In this document: one piece after another, positions 43,271 to 50,366 of the stretch
Position numbering within the stretch: position 1 is the stretch's first letter
How the letters are laid out: each line of letters opens with the position of its first letter
Origin: an uncultured bacterium
Lineage (GTDB): Bacteria; Verrucomicrobiota; Kiritimatiellia; RFP12; UBA1067
DNA length: 59,358 bases
Assembly: GCA_902770045.1 (NCBI GenBank)
Contig: CACXRO010000011.1
Span: forward strand, 1-59,358
Reading direction: 5' to 3'
Notes under the pieces: generated by a model
What the model was told of the DNA's origin: nothing
What the model saw: only the letters and a program-made list of their open reading frames with translations
Database searches by the model: none
Made by a program: the position numbers and the translations under genes

Positions 43271-44135
43271 CAACCTCGAGGAGGCCGGTGGTCCATTCGC
43301 CGATCGTCTTGCGCGAAACCTCGCGGAACGAGCGCGCCTCGTAGGCGGCCAGGACCTCGGGATAGAGCTCATTGAGGATGCCGGAGACGACCAGATGGCG
43401 CTTCACGCAGGGGACGATTTCGTCGGCGAAGCGGATGAGGAGCGGGCCGAGGATGTTGGCGACCACGAGGTCCGCCGACTCGAGCGGACCCTGGCCGCGC
43501 CCGCCGAGCGCATGGCGGAAGAACTCCGCCTCCACGCCGTTCTTTGCCGCGTTCTCGCGCGAGGCGGCGACGGCGTCGGGGTCGACGTCGAACCCGCGCA
43601 CCGGCGCGTAGCCGAGCTTCGCCGCGGCGATGGAGAGGATGCCCGAGCCGCAGCCCATGTCCAGGAAGGATTGTCGTGGTTCGTGATTCGTGATTCGTGG
43701 TTCGTGGGGCGTGGTTCGTGGCTCGCGGTTCGTGGCAGGCGCGAGCTCGTCGACGTACTGCAGGCATGCCTTGGTGGTCTCGTGCCGACCGGTGCCGAAG
43801 GCAAGCCCGGGGTCGAACTTTATGACCGCGAGGCACTCCCACTCCGGCTGCACCAGGATGTGCGGGCTCACGAGCTCGGTCTTGAAGTGGCGGCGGTAGG
43901 AGAAACGCCAGTCCTCCTCGGCCACCTCTTCACTCTTGATCTCCGCCTCGCACCCGACGATCTCAAGCGCGCGCGCGAGCGCAGGCCGCGGATCGCCCTC
44001 CTCGAAGTAGATGCGCATCTCCGCGAGCGGCGACTCGACGTCCCGGTACGAGGTCAAAACGAAGTCCCCTCCGTCGAATACCTCGAAGAGGGGATTTACG
44101 CAGCGCTCGGGGACCGAGCAGTAGACCTTGGTCAT
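43263..44135 (-). CDS. prmA: Ribosomal protein L11 methyltransferase-like, with repeat insertion
   Basis: A 290-residue SAM-dependent methyltransferase. ATG 44135 (MTKVYCSVPERC). The linker motif DPGLAFGTGRHETTKACL and SAM motif LDMGCGSGILSIAAAKLG are those of PrmA, which trimethylates ribosomal protein L11. Between YVDELAPA and SFLDMGCGSG an extra segment of about 20 residues (ATNREPRTTPHEPRITNHEP, near 132-153) is encoded by a tandem TTCGTGG repeat array; it keeps frame and lies outside conserved motifs. 29 nt downstream of the small basic protein gene. Confidence 0.88.
   Translation of the reverse strand: MTKVYCSVPERCVNPLFEVFDGGDFVLTSYRDVESPLAEMRIYFEEGDPRPALARALEIVGCEAEIKSEEVAEEDWRFSYRRHFKTELVSPHILVQPEWECLAVIKFDPGLAFGTGRHETTKACLQYVDELAPATNREPRTTPHEPRITNHEPRQSFLDMGCGSGILSIAAAKLGYAPVRGFDVDPDAVAASRENAAKNGVEAEFFRHALGGRGQGPLESADLVVANILGPLLIRFADEIVPCVKRHLVVSGILNELYPEVLAAYEARSFREVSRKTIGEWTTGLLEVVV
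43672..43737. repeat. TTCGTGG repeat array inside prmA
   Basis: About nine degenerate 7-nt units (TTCGTGG, TTCGTGA, CTCGCGG, GGCGTGG) in a row, read in frame within prmA. Length is a multiple of three with the flanking frame. The same unit appears next to promoters at 26801, 31979 and 37257. Confidence 0.85.
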
Positions 44136-44164
44136 CGCCGGCGGCCGGGTGAACCCGGAGGCGC

Positions 44165-44380
44165 TCAGGCCTTCTTGGCCTTGGCGACGAGCTTCTTGAC
44201 CAGCGTAGGACGCTGCACGAGTACGCGGACTTCCTCCGCGCCCATGTGGCCGACGGTCTCGGCGTCCATGCCGAACTTGACCAGCCTTGCGCGCTGGGCC
44301 TTGGAACGGCGGGCCTTGCCGGCCGGCGTCTTGCACGGACGGACATGCGATTCTTTGCGTAGTGTGCGACCAGTACCCAT
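44165..44380 (-). CDS. Small basic protein, unrecognised
   Basis: A 71-residue, strongly basic protein (MGTGRTLRKESHVRPC, KTPAGKARRSKAQRARLVKF, EEVRVLVQRPTLVKKLVAKAKKA). GAGAGG precedes the ATG. Composition suggests nucleic-acid or ribosome association. Cotranscribed with prmA, a ribosomal protein methyltransferase, which supports a ribosomal link. I cannot name the family. Confidence 0.75.
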   Translation of the reverse strand: MGTGRTLRKESHVRPCKTPAGKARRSKAQRARLVKFGMDAETVGHMGAEEVRVLVQRPTLVKKLVAKAKKA

Positions 44381-44414
44381 TTTCTACCTCTCGTTTCTTC
44401 CTTTTGGGGTGAAA

Positions 44415-45749
44415 TTAGTGGCGCGTATTATACCTAATCTGGCGGATAAACGCAAGTGCGAACAGCAGGCATCCGGCGAAGGAGCAGAACGAGGTGGACG
44501 CCGCCAGCCCCACGTGGCGCCACTCCTGCGGCAGGCAGACGACCGCGGCGACGTTGAGCGCGGCGTTGAGGACGATCGTCGCGAGCGTCACGTTGAGCGG
44601 CGTCTTCATGTCCTTCTGCGCCTGGAAGAACGGGATCATGCACTTCTGGATGGCGAAGAACGAAAGCCCCAGCCCGTAGACCGAAAGCGCCCGGGCGACG
44701 CGCACCGTGGCCGTCGCGTCGAACGCGTGCCCTTCGTAGATGAGCTCGACAATCCACGGCGCGCAGAAAAAGGTGACGACCGAGGCCGGCACCATCACCG
44801 CGAGCATCTGGAGGACCGAGACGCCGAGCGCGCGCCGCGCGCCGGCGTGGTCTTCGCGCGCGAAGAAGCCGGAGAAAGTCGGCAGGAGCACCGTGCCGAA
44901 CGCCACCCCGACGACCCCGAGCGGCAGGTCCATAAGCCGCTCCGCGTAGCCGATCACCCCGGCCGCCCACGGCGCGGCGCACTGCGCCAGCACCTGGTCG
45001 AGCATGTAGTTGATCTGGATCGCCCCCGCCCCTACCGCGCCGATGAAGGTGTTCTTCCACACCAGGCGGAAGCGCGGGTTGGAGAAGTCCGGCAGCGCAA
45101 AGCGGAAGGCATACCCCCTTTTCGCCATGCAGCGCATGAGAAAGAGCATCTGGGCGAGTCCGCCGAGGAGGATCGCCCAGCAGACCACGGCGACGCGGGT
45201 GGTAATGGCAAGTCCCGGGAAGAAGCAGAGGAGCCCGAGCGCGGCAATCCACACCAGGTTGAGCATCGCCGGCATGAACGCGCCCTCGGCGAAGCGACCG
45301 AGCGAGTTCAAGACCCCCATCCCGAACGCCGCGCCGCAGATGAAAACCATGTAGGGCAGGAGGATCCGCACCAGCCTGAGCGTCAGCTCCGCGCGCGGCG
45401 AATGCGCGCCAAAACCCATCCAGGCGGTCACCGCCAGCACCGCGAGCGCCGTCGCCGCGCCGAGCACGGCGATGACCGTGGTCATCACCATCCGCGCAAG
45501 CCGCCGCGCCTCCTCCACGTCGCCGCGCTCGACCTCGCCCTTGAATACCGGCACGAACGCCGCGGTCAGCGCGCCTTCCCCGAAGAGCTTGCGCGCCATG
45601 TTGGGGATGGCGAACGCGAGCGTGAAGGCGCTCTGCTCCACTCCCGCCCCTATGAGCCGGGACTGGAGCATCTCGCGCACCAGCCCCAAAACACGGCTCA
45701 CCGCGGTGAAGCCACCGACGGTGAACGTGTTTCTGAGAATTCGCTTCAT
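44415..45749 (-). CDS. murJ: Lipid II flippase MurJ
   Basis: A 444-residue polytopic inner-membrane protein of the MATE-like MVF family that flips lipid II across the membrane. The start KRILRNTFTVGGFTAVSRVL followed by GLVREML and the segment LFGEGALTAAFVPVFKGE match MurJ. About 12-13 membrane segments; shorter than typical (about 500), mostly at the C-terminus. GGAAGGGGG lies 3 nt before the ATG; 28 nt downstream of the outer-membrane barrel gene, so cotranscribed. Confidence 0.9.
   Translation of the reverse strand: MKRILRNTFTVGGFTAVSRVLGLVREMLQSRLIGAGVEQSAFTLAFAIPNMARKLFGEGALTAAFVPVFKGEVERGDVEEARRLARMVMTTVIAVLGAATALAVLAVTAWMGFGAHSPRAELTLRLVRILLPYMVFICGAAFGMGVLNSLGRFAEGAFMPAMLNLVWIAALGLLCFFPGLAITTRVAVVCWAILLGGLAQMLFLMRCMAKRGYAFRFALPDFSNPRFRLVWKNTFIGAVGAGAIQINYMLDQVLAQCAAPWAAGVIGYAERLMDLPLGVVGVAFGTVLLPTFSGFFAREDHAGARRALGVSVLQMLAVMVPASVVTFFCAPWIVELIYEGHAFDATATVRVARALSVYGLGLSFFAIQKCMIPFFQAQKDMKTPLNVTLATIVLNAALNVAAVVCLPQEWRHVGLAASTSFCSFAGCLLFALAFIRQIRYNTRH
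44427..44435 (-). promoter_or_regulatory. Extended -10 promoter inside murJ 3' end
   Basis: Minus-strand TTAGGTATAATACGCGCC; TATAAT at 44427-44432 also encodes Tyr-Asn near the murJ C-terminus. Drives the small basic protein and prmA after a leader of about 40 nt. Confidence 0.7.
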
Positions 45750-45777
45750 CGTCCCCCTTCCGAGGGCCGGGAGCGCA

Positions 45778-46683
45778 TTAGAAGTTGAAGGTCACGCCGA
45801 TGCCGCCCCACGCGAAGTCCTTCGTCGCGCCGTAGGCGGCCGGGTCGAGCTCGTCGTCGATGTTGCGACGGAGGTCCGGGTCGATGATCGAGCAGTAGGC
45901 GATCTTGGCGAAAAGGCCGAAGTGCTCGGTGATCTGGTAGTTGGCGTCGAGCTGGATGCGCAGCGTGGCGATGCCGGAGTTGCAGTTCTGGCAGCTGCCG
46001 AAGCCGGTGGGGAAGCACCAGTTGTACTGCTGCTCGCGCCAGACGAAGTTGATGGACGGAGTGAGGGTGAGACCCTCGACGGCGTCGATCTCAGTCGGAC
46101 GGCGGAGACCGAACTCAAGCAGGTTCGCGCCCTTGGAGTACTCGCGCACCCAGGTGATGTACGGGGTCACGTAGGGGTTGAGGAGCGCGAAGGAGTGGTC
46201 CCAGTCCCAGGTGGTGTGGGTGTGACCATAGCCGTCGTGCGGCGGATACCAGTACCACACGAACCAGGTGCGGTAGTCGAGGCCCCAGGTCTGGTCGTCG
46301 TTGAACCAGAAGGTCTTGCCCCAGTGGACGTTGAAGTCCCACTCGTTGAAGCCGCCGACGAGGTTCTTGCCGTCCGTGGGCGAGTTGATGAACACGCGGT
46401 TGCCGCGTCCGCGGCGCGGGGTGAGGTCGCAGTTCGACCAGACGCCGAGGCCGAGGTAGCCGAGGTTGGCGGGGATGTTGAAGTTCAGCTCGGCGTAGCC
46501 CTGGGCGACGGGCTCGGAGTTCACGAGCGAGCCGTAGAGGCAGTAGCCGGAGTAGAGACCGTAGTTGCCGAAGCCCCAGACGATCGGAACCGACTCGGTC
46601 TCAGCCTCGGGAGCGTCCTTGTTTTCCTCGGCGATGGCAGCCATCGCAGCCGCGGCGCACGCCGCAACCAGCAGTTTTTTCAT
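45778..46683 (-). CDS. Outer-membrane beta-barrel protein
   Basis: A 301-residue exported protein: signal peptide (MKKLLVAACAAAAMAAIA), an acidic stretch (EENKDAPEAETES), then alternating aromatic strands (WGFGNYGLYSGYCLYGSLVN, FNEWDFNVHWGKTFWFND) and a terminal Phe (GGIGVTFNF) as required for barrel insertion. Two Cys pairs (CYL.., CQNC) are present. Function unknown, possibly porin-like. AAAGGA precedes ATG 46683; an in-frame ATG at 46704 lacks one. Own promoter at 46739. Confidence 0.8.
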   Translation of the reverse strand: MKKLLVAACAAAAMAAIAEENKDAPEAETESVPIVWGFGNYGLYSGYCLYGSLVNSEPVAQGYAELNFNIPANLGYLGLGVWSNCDLTPRRGRGNRVFINSPTDGKNLVGGFNEWDFNVHWGKTFWFNDDQTWGLDYRTWFVWYWYPPHDGYGHTHTTWDWDHSFALLNPYVTPYITWVREYSKGANLLEFGLRRPTEIDAVEGLTLTPSINFVWREQQYNWCFPTGFGSCQNCNSGIATLRIQLDANYQITEHFGLFAKIAYCSIIDPDLRRNIDDELDPAAYGATKDFAWGGIGVTFNF

Positions 46684-46738
46684 GTCAATCCTTTCGGTTT
46701 TCATGTTTTGTGGTGGGTGGTGGGAAACTATGCGGTGT

Positions 46739-46747
46739 ATTATACCA
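46739..46747 (-). promoter_or_regulatory. Extended -10 promoter of the barrel-murJ unit
   Basis: Minus-strand ATATGGTATAATACACCGC; TATAAT at 46739-46744, leader about 50 nt. Confidence 0.72.
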
Positions 46748-46761
46748 TATTTTTTGTTTCT

Positions 46762-46801
46762 CCGCTGACTGCTGGTTATTGGCTGCTGGCTGCTGGCTGT
46801 T
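46762..46801. repeat. CTGCTGG / ATTGGCTG degenerate repeat
   Basis: Plus-strand CTGCTGGTTATTGGCTGCTG followed by GCTGCTGGCTG. It fills the spacer between the small membrane protein gene and the barrel promoter, at the position where a -35 or activator region would be. Confidence 0.65.
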
Positions 46802-46817
46802 GTAGCACTTCCAACGG

Positions 46818-47132
46818 CTACTGGCCGATGGCGGGGCGCATGTCGTCCGGCAGCCTGGGCGCGGCAAGGTCGAGGATGCGGTCGAGCTTGGACTCTATGC
46901 GGTCGAGCTTCGCGTCCGCCGCCGCGGCCTTCGCCTCCAGCGCGGCGATCCTCGCCTCGATGGCGTCGGCTCGCTCGTCGACGCGCTCGCGGACCGATCC
47001 CGCCTCGGAGCGCACCGCCTCCACCACCTCGCGGTGCGAGACGCCGCCGCAGAACAGCCACCATATCCACGCCGCGAACGACAGCGCCAGCAGAGCCAGC
47101 AGCACGCAGGCCCGGAATCTCCACTTCCTCAT
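46818..47132 (-). CDS. Small single-pass membrane protein with coiled coil
   Basis: A 104-residue protein: one membrane segment (about 7-27, ACVLLALLALSFAAWIWWLF) then a heptad-rich coiled coil (VDERADAIEARIAALEAKAA, DAKLDRIESKLDRIL). ATG 47132 follows AAGGA, 14 nt after the kinase stop. No known family; possibly a membrane-anchored scaffold. Confidence 0.6.
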   Translation of the reverse strand: MRKWRFRACVLLALLALSFAAWIWWLFCGGVSHREVVEAVRSEAGSVRERVDERADAIEARIAALEAKAAAADAKLDRIESKLDRILDLAAPRLPDDMRPAIGQ

Positions 47133-47146
47133 GGCCGCAGCATCCT

Positions 47147-48259
47147 TCACAGCCTGTCCAGCATCGAGCGGATCGAGCGTTCGCGCGCCTCCACCGACTC
47201 GCAGAGGCGGAACTGCACGCGGGCGCGGTTGAGGTTCTGCCCCGGCGTCGAGGTCTTGAAGTAGACGTCGCCGGCGAGGAAGTCCTGGAAGAACCTGAGC
47301 CCCAGCTCGAACGGCAGCAGGCGGATCGAGTCGTAGAGGTAGGCGCGGTCGGCGTCGGTCATGAACGAGCCCGCCTCGCGCATGTAGCCCTTGCAGAACG
47401 CCGTCGCGAGGTCCTCGTCGAAGACCACCTGGGAAAGGTTCGTCGCCTCCTCGCCGGCTGGGTTGCAGATCGAGCGCAGGGCGTCGCCGAAGTCTACGTG
47501 GACGAGGCCCGGCGAGACGGTGTCGAGGTCGATCATCGCCGTGCCCTTGCCGGTCACGTCGTCGATCATGATGTTGTTCACCTTCGGGTCGCCGTGGAAC
47601 ATCCGCTTGACGAGCTCGCCCGACGCCTCCGCCTTCTCCAGACAGGCGGCGAGACCGCGGCGCTCCTCCACGAACTTCGCCATCCGCCGCGCCTCCATCG
47701 ACGAGGATAGCAGTTCCTTCGCGCGGGGGGTGGCGAGCGTCTCGTCGTAGGCGCGCATGTAGCCGGCGGTGACGTGGAAACCGGGCAGCGGGTCGATGAT
47801 GCACTTCGGATCGAGGTCCGAGATGAGATAGTGGAAGTGGCCGAGCGCGGAGCCGCACTCGAGCGCGTGTTCGGGACCCTGCGCGACGTCGAAGGCGTGG
47901 GCGGACATGATGCGGGTGATCACGCGCCATACGTCGCCCGACTCGTCGACCACGTAGTCCTTCGCCTCCTTCGACTTGACGATCCGCGGCATCTGCCAGA
48001 CACGGTCGTCGCGTCCGGAGGCCGCATCGGCCTCGAGCTTCTCATGGCAGTGGCGCGTCACCTCGTGCATGTTCGCCATGATCGCCTCAGGCTGCGGGAA
48101 CACCTTGCGGTTCACCCGCTGCAGGATGACCTGCGTCTCGGTGAAGGTGTTGCGGTAGATCGCGAGATACGTATCATTGATGTTGCCGCTCCCGAAAGGC
48201 TCGAGCGCCACCAGCCGTCCCTTGACGTTAAATTTGTTTACCAGCACCGTAAGATCCAT
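47147..48259 (-). CDS. APH-family small-molecule kinase, N-acetylhexosamine kinase-like
   Basis: A 370-residue aminoglycoside-phosphotransferase-fold kinase. The glycine-rich start LEPFGSGNINDTYLA, catalytic loop MFHGDPKVNNIMID and metal-binding VSPGLVHVDFGDALR resemble NahK-type N-acetylhexosamine 1-kinases of gut bacteria, which phosphorylate GlcNAc/GalNAc from host glycans. Some databases mislabel these as mucin desulfatases. 28 nt downstream of the isomerase gene. Sugar specificity is inference. Confidence 0.72.
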   Translation of the reverse strand: MDLTVLVNKFNVKGRLVALEPFGSGNINDTYLAIYRNTFTETQVILQRVNRKVFPQPEAIMANMHEVTRHCHEKLEADAASGRDDRVWQMPRIVKSKEAKDYVVDESGDVWRVITRIMSAHAFDVAQGPEHALECGSALGHFHYLISDLDPKCIIDPLPGFHVTAGYMRAYDETLATPRAKELLSSSMEARRMAKFVEERRGLAACLEKAEASGELVKRMFHGDPKVNNIMIDDVTGKGTAMIDLDTVSPGLVHVDFGDALRSICNPAGEEATNLSQVVFDEDLATAFCKGYMREAGSFMTDADRAYLYDSIRLLPFELGLRFFQDFLAGDVYFKTSTPGQNLNRARVQFRLCESVEARERSIRSMLDRL

Positions 48260-48287
48260 GTCATACCCCTTTCCTGATTTCTGTTTA

Positions 48288-49118
48288 CTATGTCTGCCAA
48301 ATCCGCTTCAGATGCGCAAGCCCCGCGCGGAGCGAGTCCTCGGAGACCGAATGCGCCGGCTCCAGCACCAGATGCCGCGTCGAGTGCGCGAGCGCGGCGA
48401 ACGCGGCGAAGTCGACGTCCCCTTCGCCCGGGGCGAGGTGGTCGTCTCCGCCCTTCGAGTCGTTGATGTGCATTCCGACGGGCGGAGGCGGGGCGTCCGC
48501 GCCGGGCGCCAAGTCCTTCCATCCCCGCAGCGCGCGGACGTGGTCGTGGCCGGTGTCGAGCCACGGGCGCACCCACTCGCCGCAGACCTGGGCGAGCTCC
48601 CACTCAGCAGGATAGCCCTCCAGGTACGGCAGGTTCTCGAGCCCGAGCGTGACGCCGTTCTTCTCGAGCGCCGGCGTTATCGCCTCCAGCTCGCGCCGGA
48701 AGACGTCGGTCAGGCGCCGGCCGCGGCGGACGCGGCGCTTCGTCTCCCGCCCCTTCAGCCAGCCGCCGCAGTCGACGCGGCCGGCGTGCAGCACCACCGC
48801 GTCGGCGCCCATGGACGCCGCGAACTCCACGTTGCGAACGACGTGGACGCGGGCGATGCGCCGCGCGTCCTCGTCAAGCGAGGCGAGCTGGTATAGCTCT
48901 GGATAGCCCTCCGGCGCGCTTACCGGCACCGGACAGAACGCATGGACGCTCCCCACCCTGATCCGGCCGAGCGCGCGGCGGAAGCCCTCCGCCTGCCCCG
49001 GCGTGGTGCGGAACCCGAGTTCGAGCGCGTCGAACCCGAGTTCCAGCGCCTTGTCGGCGATCGCCTCGCCGGACTCGAGGCGCTGGCTGCACCAGTTGGT
49101 GGAAAGCGCGAACTGCAT
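48288..49118 (-). CDS. Xylose-isomerase-like TIM-barrel sugar isomerase/epimerase
   Basis: A 276-residue AP-endonuclease-2 fold protein. Metal ligands are placed as in sugar isomerases and epimerases: VLHAGRVD, LGLENLPY, WLDTGHDH, GMHINDSKGGDDHLAPGEGD and LEPAHS. Starts 16 nt after the PotD-like stop. Likely converts a sugar or sugar acid in the cytoplasm; exact reaction unknown. Confidence 0.78.
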   Translation of the reverse strand: MQFALSTNWCSQRLESGEAIADKALELGFDALELGFRTTPGQAEGFRRALGRIRVGSVHAFCPVPVSAPEGYPELYQLASLDEDARRIARVHVVRNVEFAASMGADAVVLHAGRVDCGGWLKGRETKRRVRRGRRLTDVFRRELEAITPALEKNGVTLGLENLPYLEGYPAEWELAQVCGEWVRPWLDTGHDHVRALRGWKDLAPGADAPPPPVGMHINDSKGGDDHLAPGEGDVDFAAFAALAHSTRHLVLEPAHSVSEDSLRAGLAHLKRIWQT

Positions 49119-49134
49119 CGTCCGGCCAGGCGAC

Positions 49135-50295
49135 CTACTTCGCCTCGGTCGCCTTGATGCGGTCCCAGGCCTTGTTGTAGAGTGCCTGCACCTCGGGCTG
49201 GCCGTCGAAGCCGGTGATCACCTGCCCGATCGCGAGCTTCTCGGCCGGGAGCGTGATGAGCGCGCGGTAATCGTCGTCGAGGAGCTCGATGCCCGGCCTG
49301 ACCGGGTTGGGACCGCAGATGTACTCCATGTTCGCGGCCGCGACCTTGCCCTCGTAGATGTAGTTGATGAAGGCGTAGGCGAGGCCGGCCTGCTTCGAGT
49401 TCTTCGCCACCACCATCTCGTCGAACGCGATCGAGAAGCCCTCCTTCGGCAGCGCGAAGCCAACGTCGTCGCGGGGCGGCGCGCCGGCCTCCTCGTCGCC
49501 GACGATCACCTGGGCGACGTCAGTCGAGTAGCCATGGCCGATCCAGGTCGAGCCGCCGGGAACCTCGGTCTTGTAGCTCTCGCCGTCGAACTTGCGGATG
49601 TTCGCGCGCCACTTGAGCACCTGGTCGACTGCCGCCGAGATCTCCTTCGCGTCGGTCGAGTTGACCGAGTAGCCGAGGTACATGAGCGCACAGCCGATCA
49701 CCTCGCGGATGTCGTCCAGCAGCGTGACGCGGCCCTTGAACGCGGGGTTCCCGAGCACCGCCCAGCTCTCGACGTCGACGCCCTCGGGGATCTTGGTCTT
49801 GAGGTAGGCGAGGCCAGTGTAGGTGACGGCGTAGGGGATGCTCCAGGAGAAGGACGGGTCGATTACCTGGGACGCGAAGGACTGGTCGAAGTTCGCCTTG
49901 ACGTTGGGGATCCTCGCCTGGTCGATCTTCTCGATCATCCCCTCGCGCGCCATCGTCGCGATCTGGTAGGAGCTCGGGGTGATGATGTCGTAGCCGGTGC
50001 CGCCGGCCTTGAGCTTGGCGTACATCGCCTCGTTGGAGTCGAAGGTGTCGATCACCACCTTCACCCCCAGCGCCTCCTCGAACGAGCGCTGCACGTCGGG
50101 AGAGATGTAGTCGCTCCAGGTGTAGACGTGAAGCTCCGCCCCCTTGACGGACTCCAGGTCGCAGCCGGCCAGCTTGGCGGCGGAAACCGCTTCGGCCGTG
50201 AGGTCGATCCTGTCGGCGTCGCCGCTCTCGGAGCAGCCCAGCGCAACCGCAGCGACCACCGCGGCCGCCGCATGCTTCACTTTCAGATGCATCAT
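49135..50295 (-). CDS. PotD-like polyamine-type solute-binding lipoprotein
   Basis: A 386-residue binding protein with lipobox VALGCS (Cys near 21), so an inner-membrane or periplasmic lipoprotein. Segments ELHVYTWSDYISPDVQRSFEE, TGYDIITPSSYQIATMAREG, WSIPYAVTYTGLAY and the final AYAFINYIYEGKVAA fit spermidine/putrescine-binding PotD/PotF. No potA, potB or potC gene accompanies it; the next genes are sugar enzymes. GGAG lies 9 nt before ATG 50295 (a second ATG follows). Confidence 0.85.
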   Translation of the reverse strand: MMHLKVKHAAAAVVAAVALGCSESGDADRIDLTAEAVSAAKLAGCDLESVKGAELHVYTWSDYISPDVQRSFEEALGVKVVIDTFDSNEAMYAKLKAGGTGYDIITPSSYQIATMAREGMIEKIDQARIPNVKANFDQSFASQVIDPSFSWSIPYAVTYTGLAYLKTKIPEGVDVESWAVLGNPAFKGRVTLLDDIREVIGCALMYLGYSVNSTDAKEISAAVDQVLKWRANIRKFDGESYKTEVPGGSTWIGHGYSTDVAQVIVGDEEAGAPPRDDVGFALPKEGFSIAFDEMVVAKNSKQAGLAYAFINYIYEGKVAAANMEYICGPNPVRPGIELLDDDYRALITLPAEKLAIGQVITGFDGQPEVQALYNKAWDRIKATEAK

Positions 50296-50358
50296 CTTTC
50301 TTTTCTCCTTCTGTGTTTCCTTTCCGTCCGCGCCACCTGGAGCGGGCGAATAAAGTGG

Positions 50359-50366
50359 ATTATATC
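50359..50366 (-). promoter_or_regulatory. Promoter of the PotD-like unit at the fusion-gene stop
   Basis: Minus-strand TTGTGATATAATCC; the TGA stop of the upstream gene (50365-50367) forms the extended part of the box TATAAT (50359-50364). Confidence 0.6.

Noticed and set aside
43672..43737. CRISPR array
   Set aside because: Units are 7 nt, contiguous and degenerate, with no spacers, and they are translated in prmA.
46684..47124. N-terminal extension of the barrel protein
   Set aside because: The frame runs through the promoter and the small membrane protein gene; a signal peptide begins at ATG 46683.
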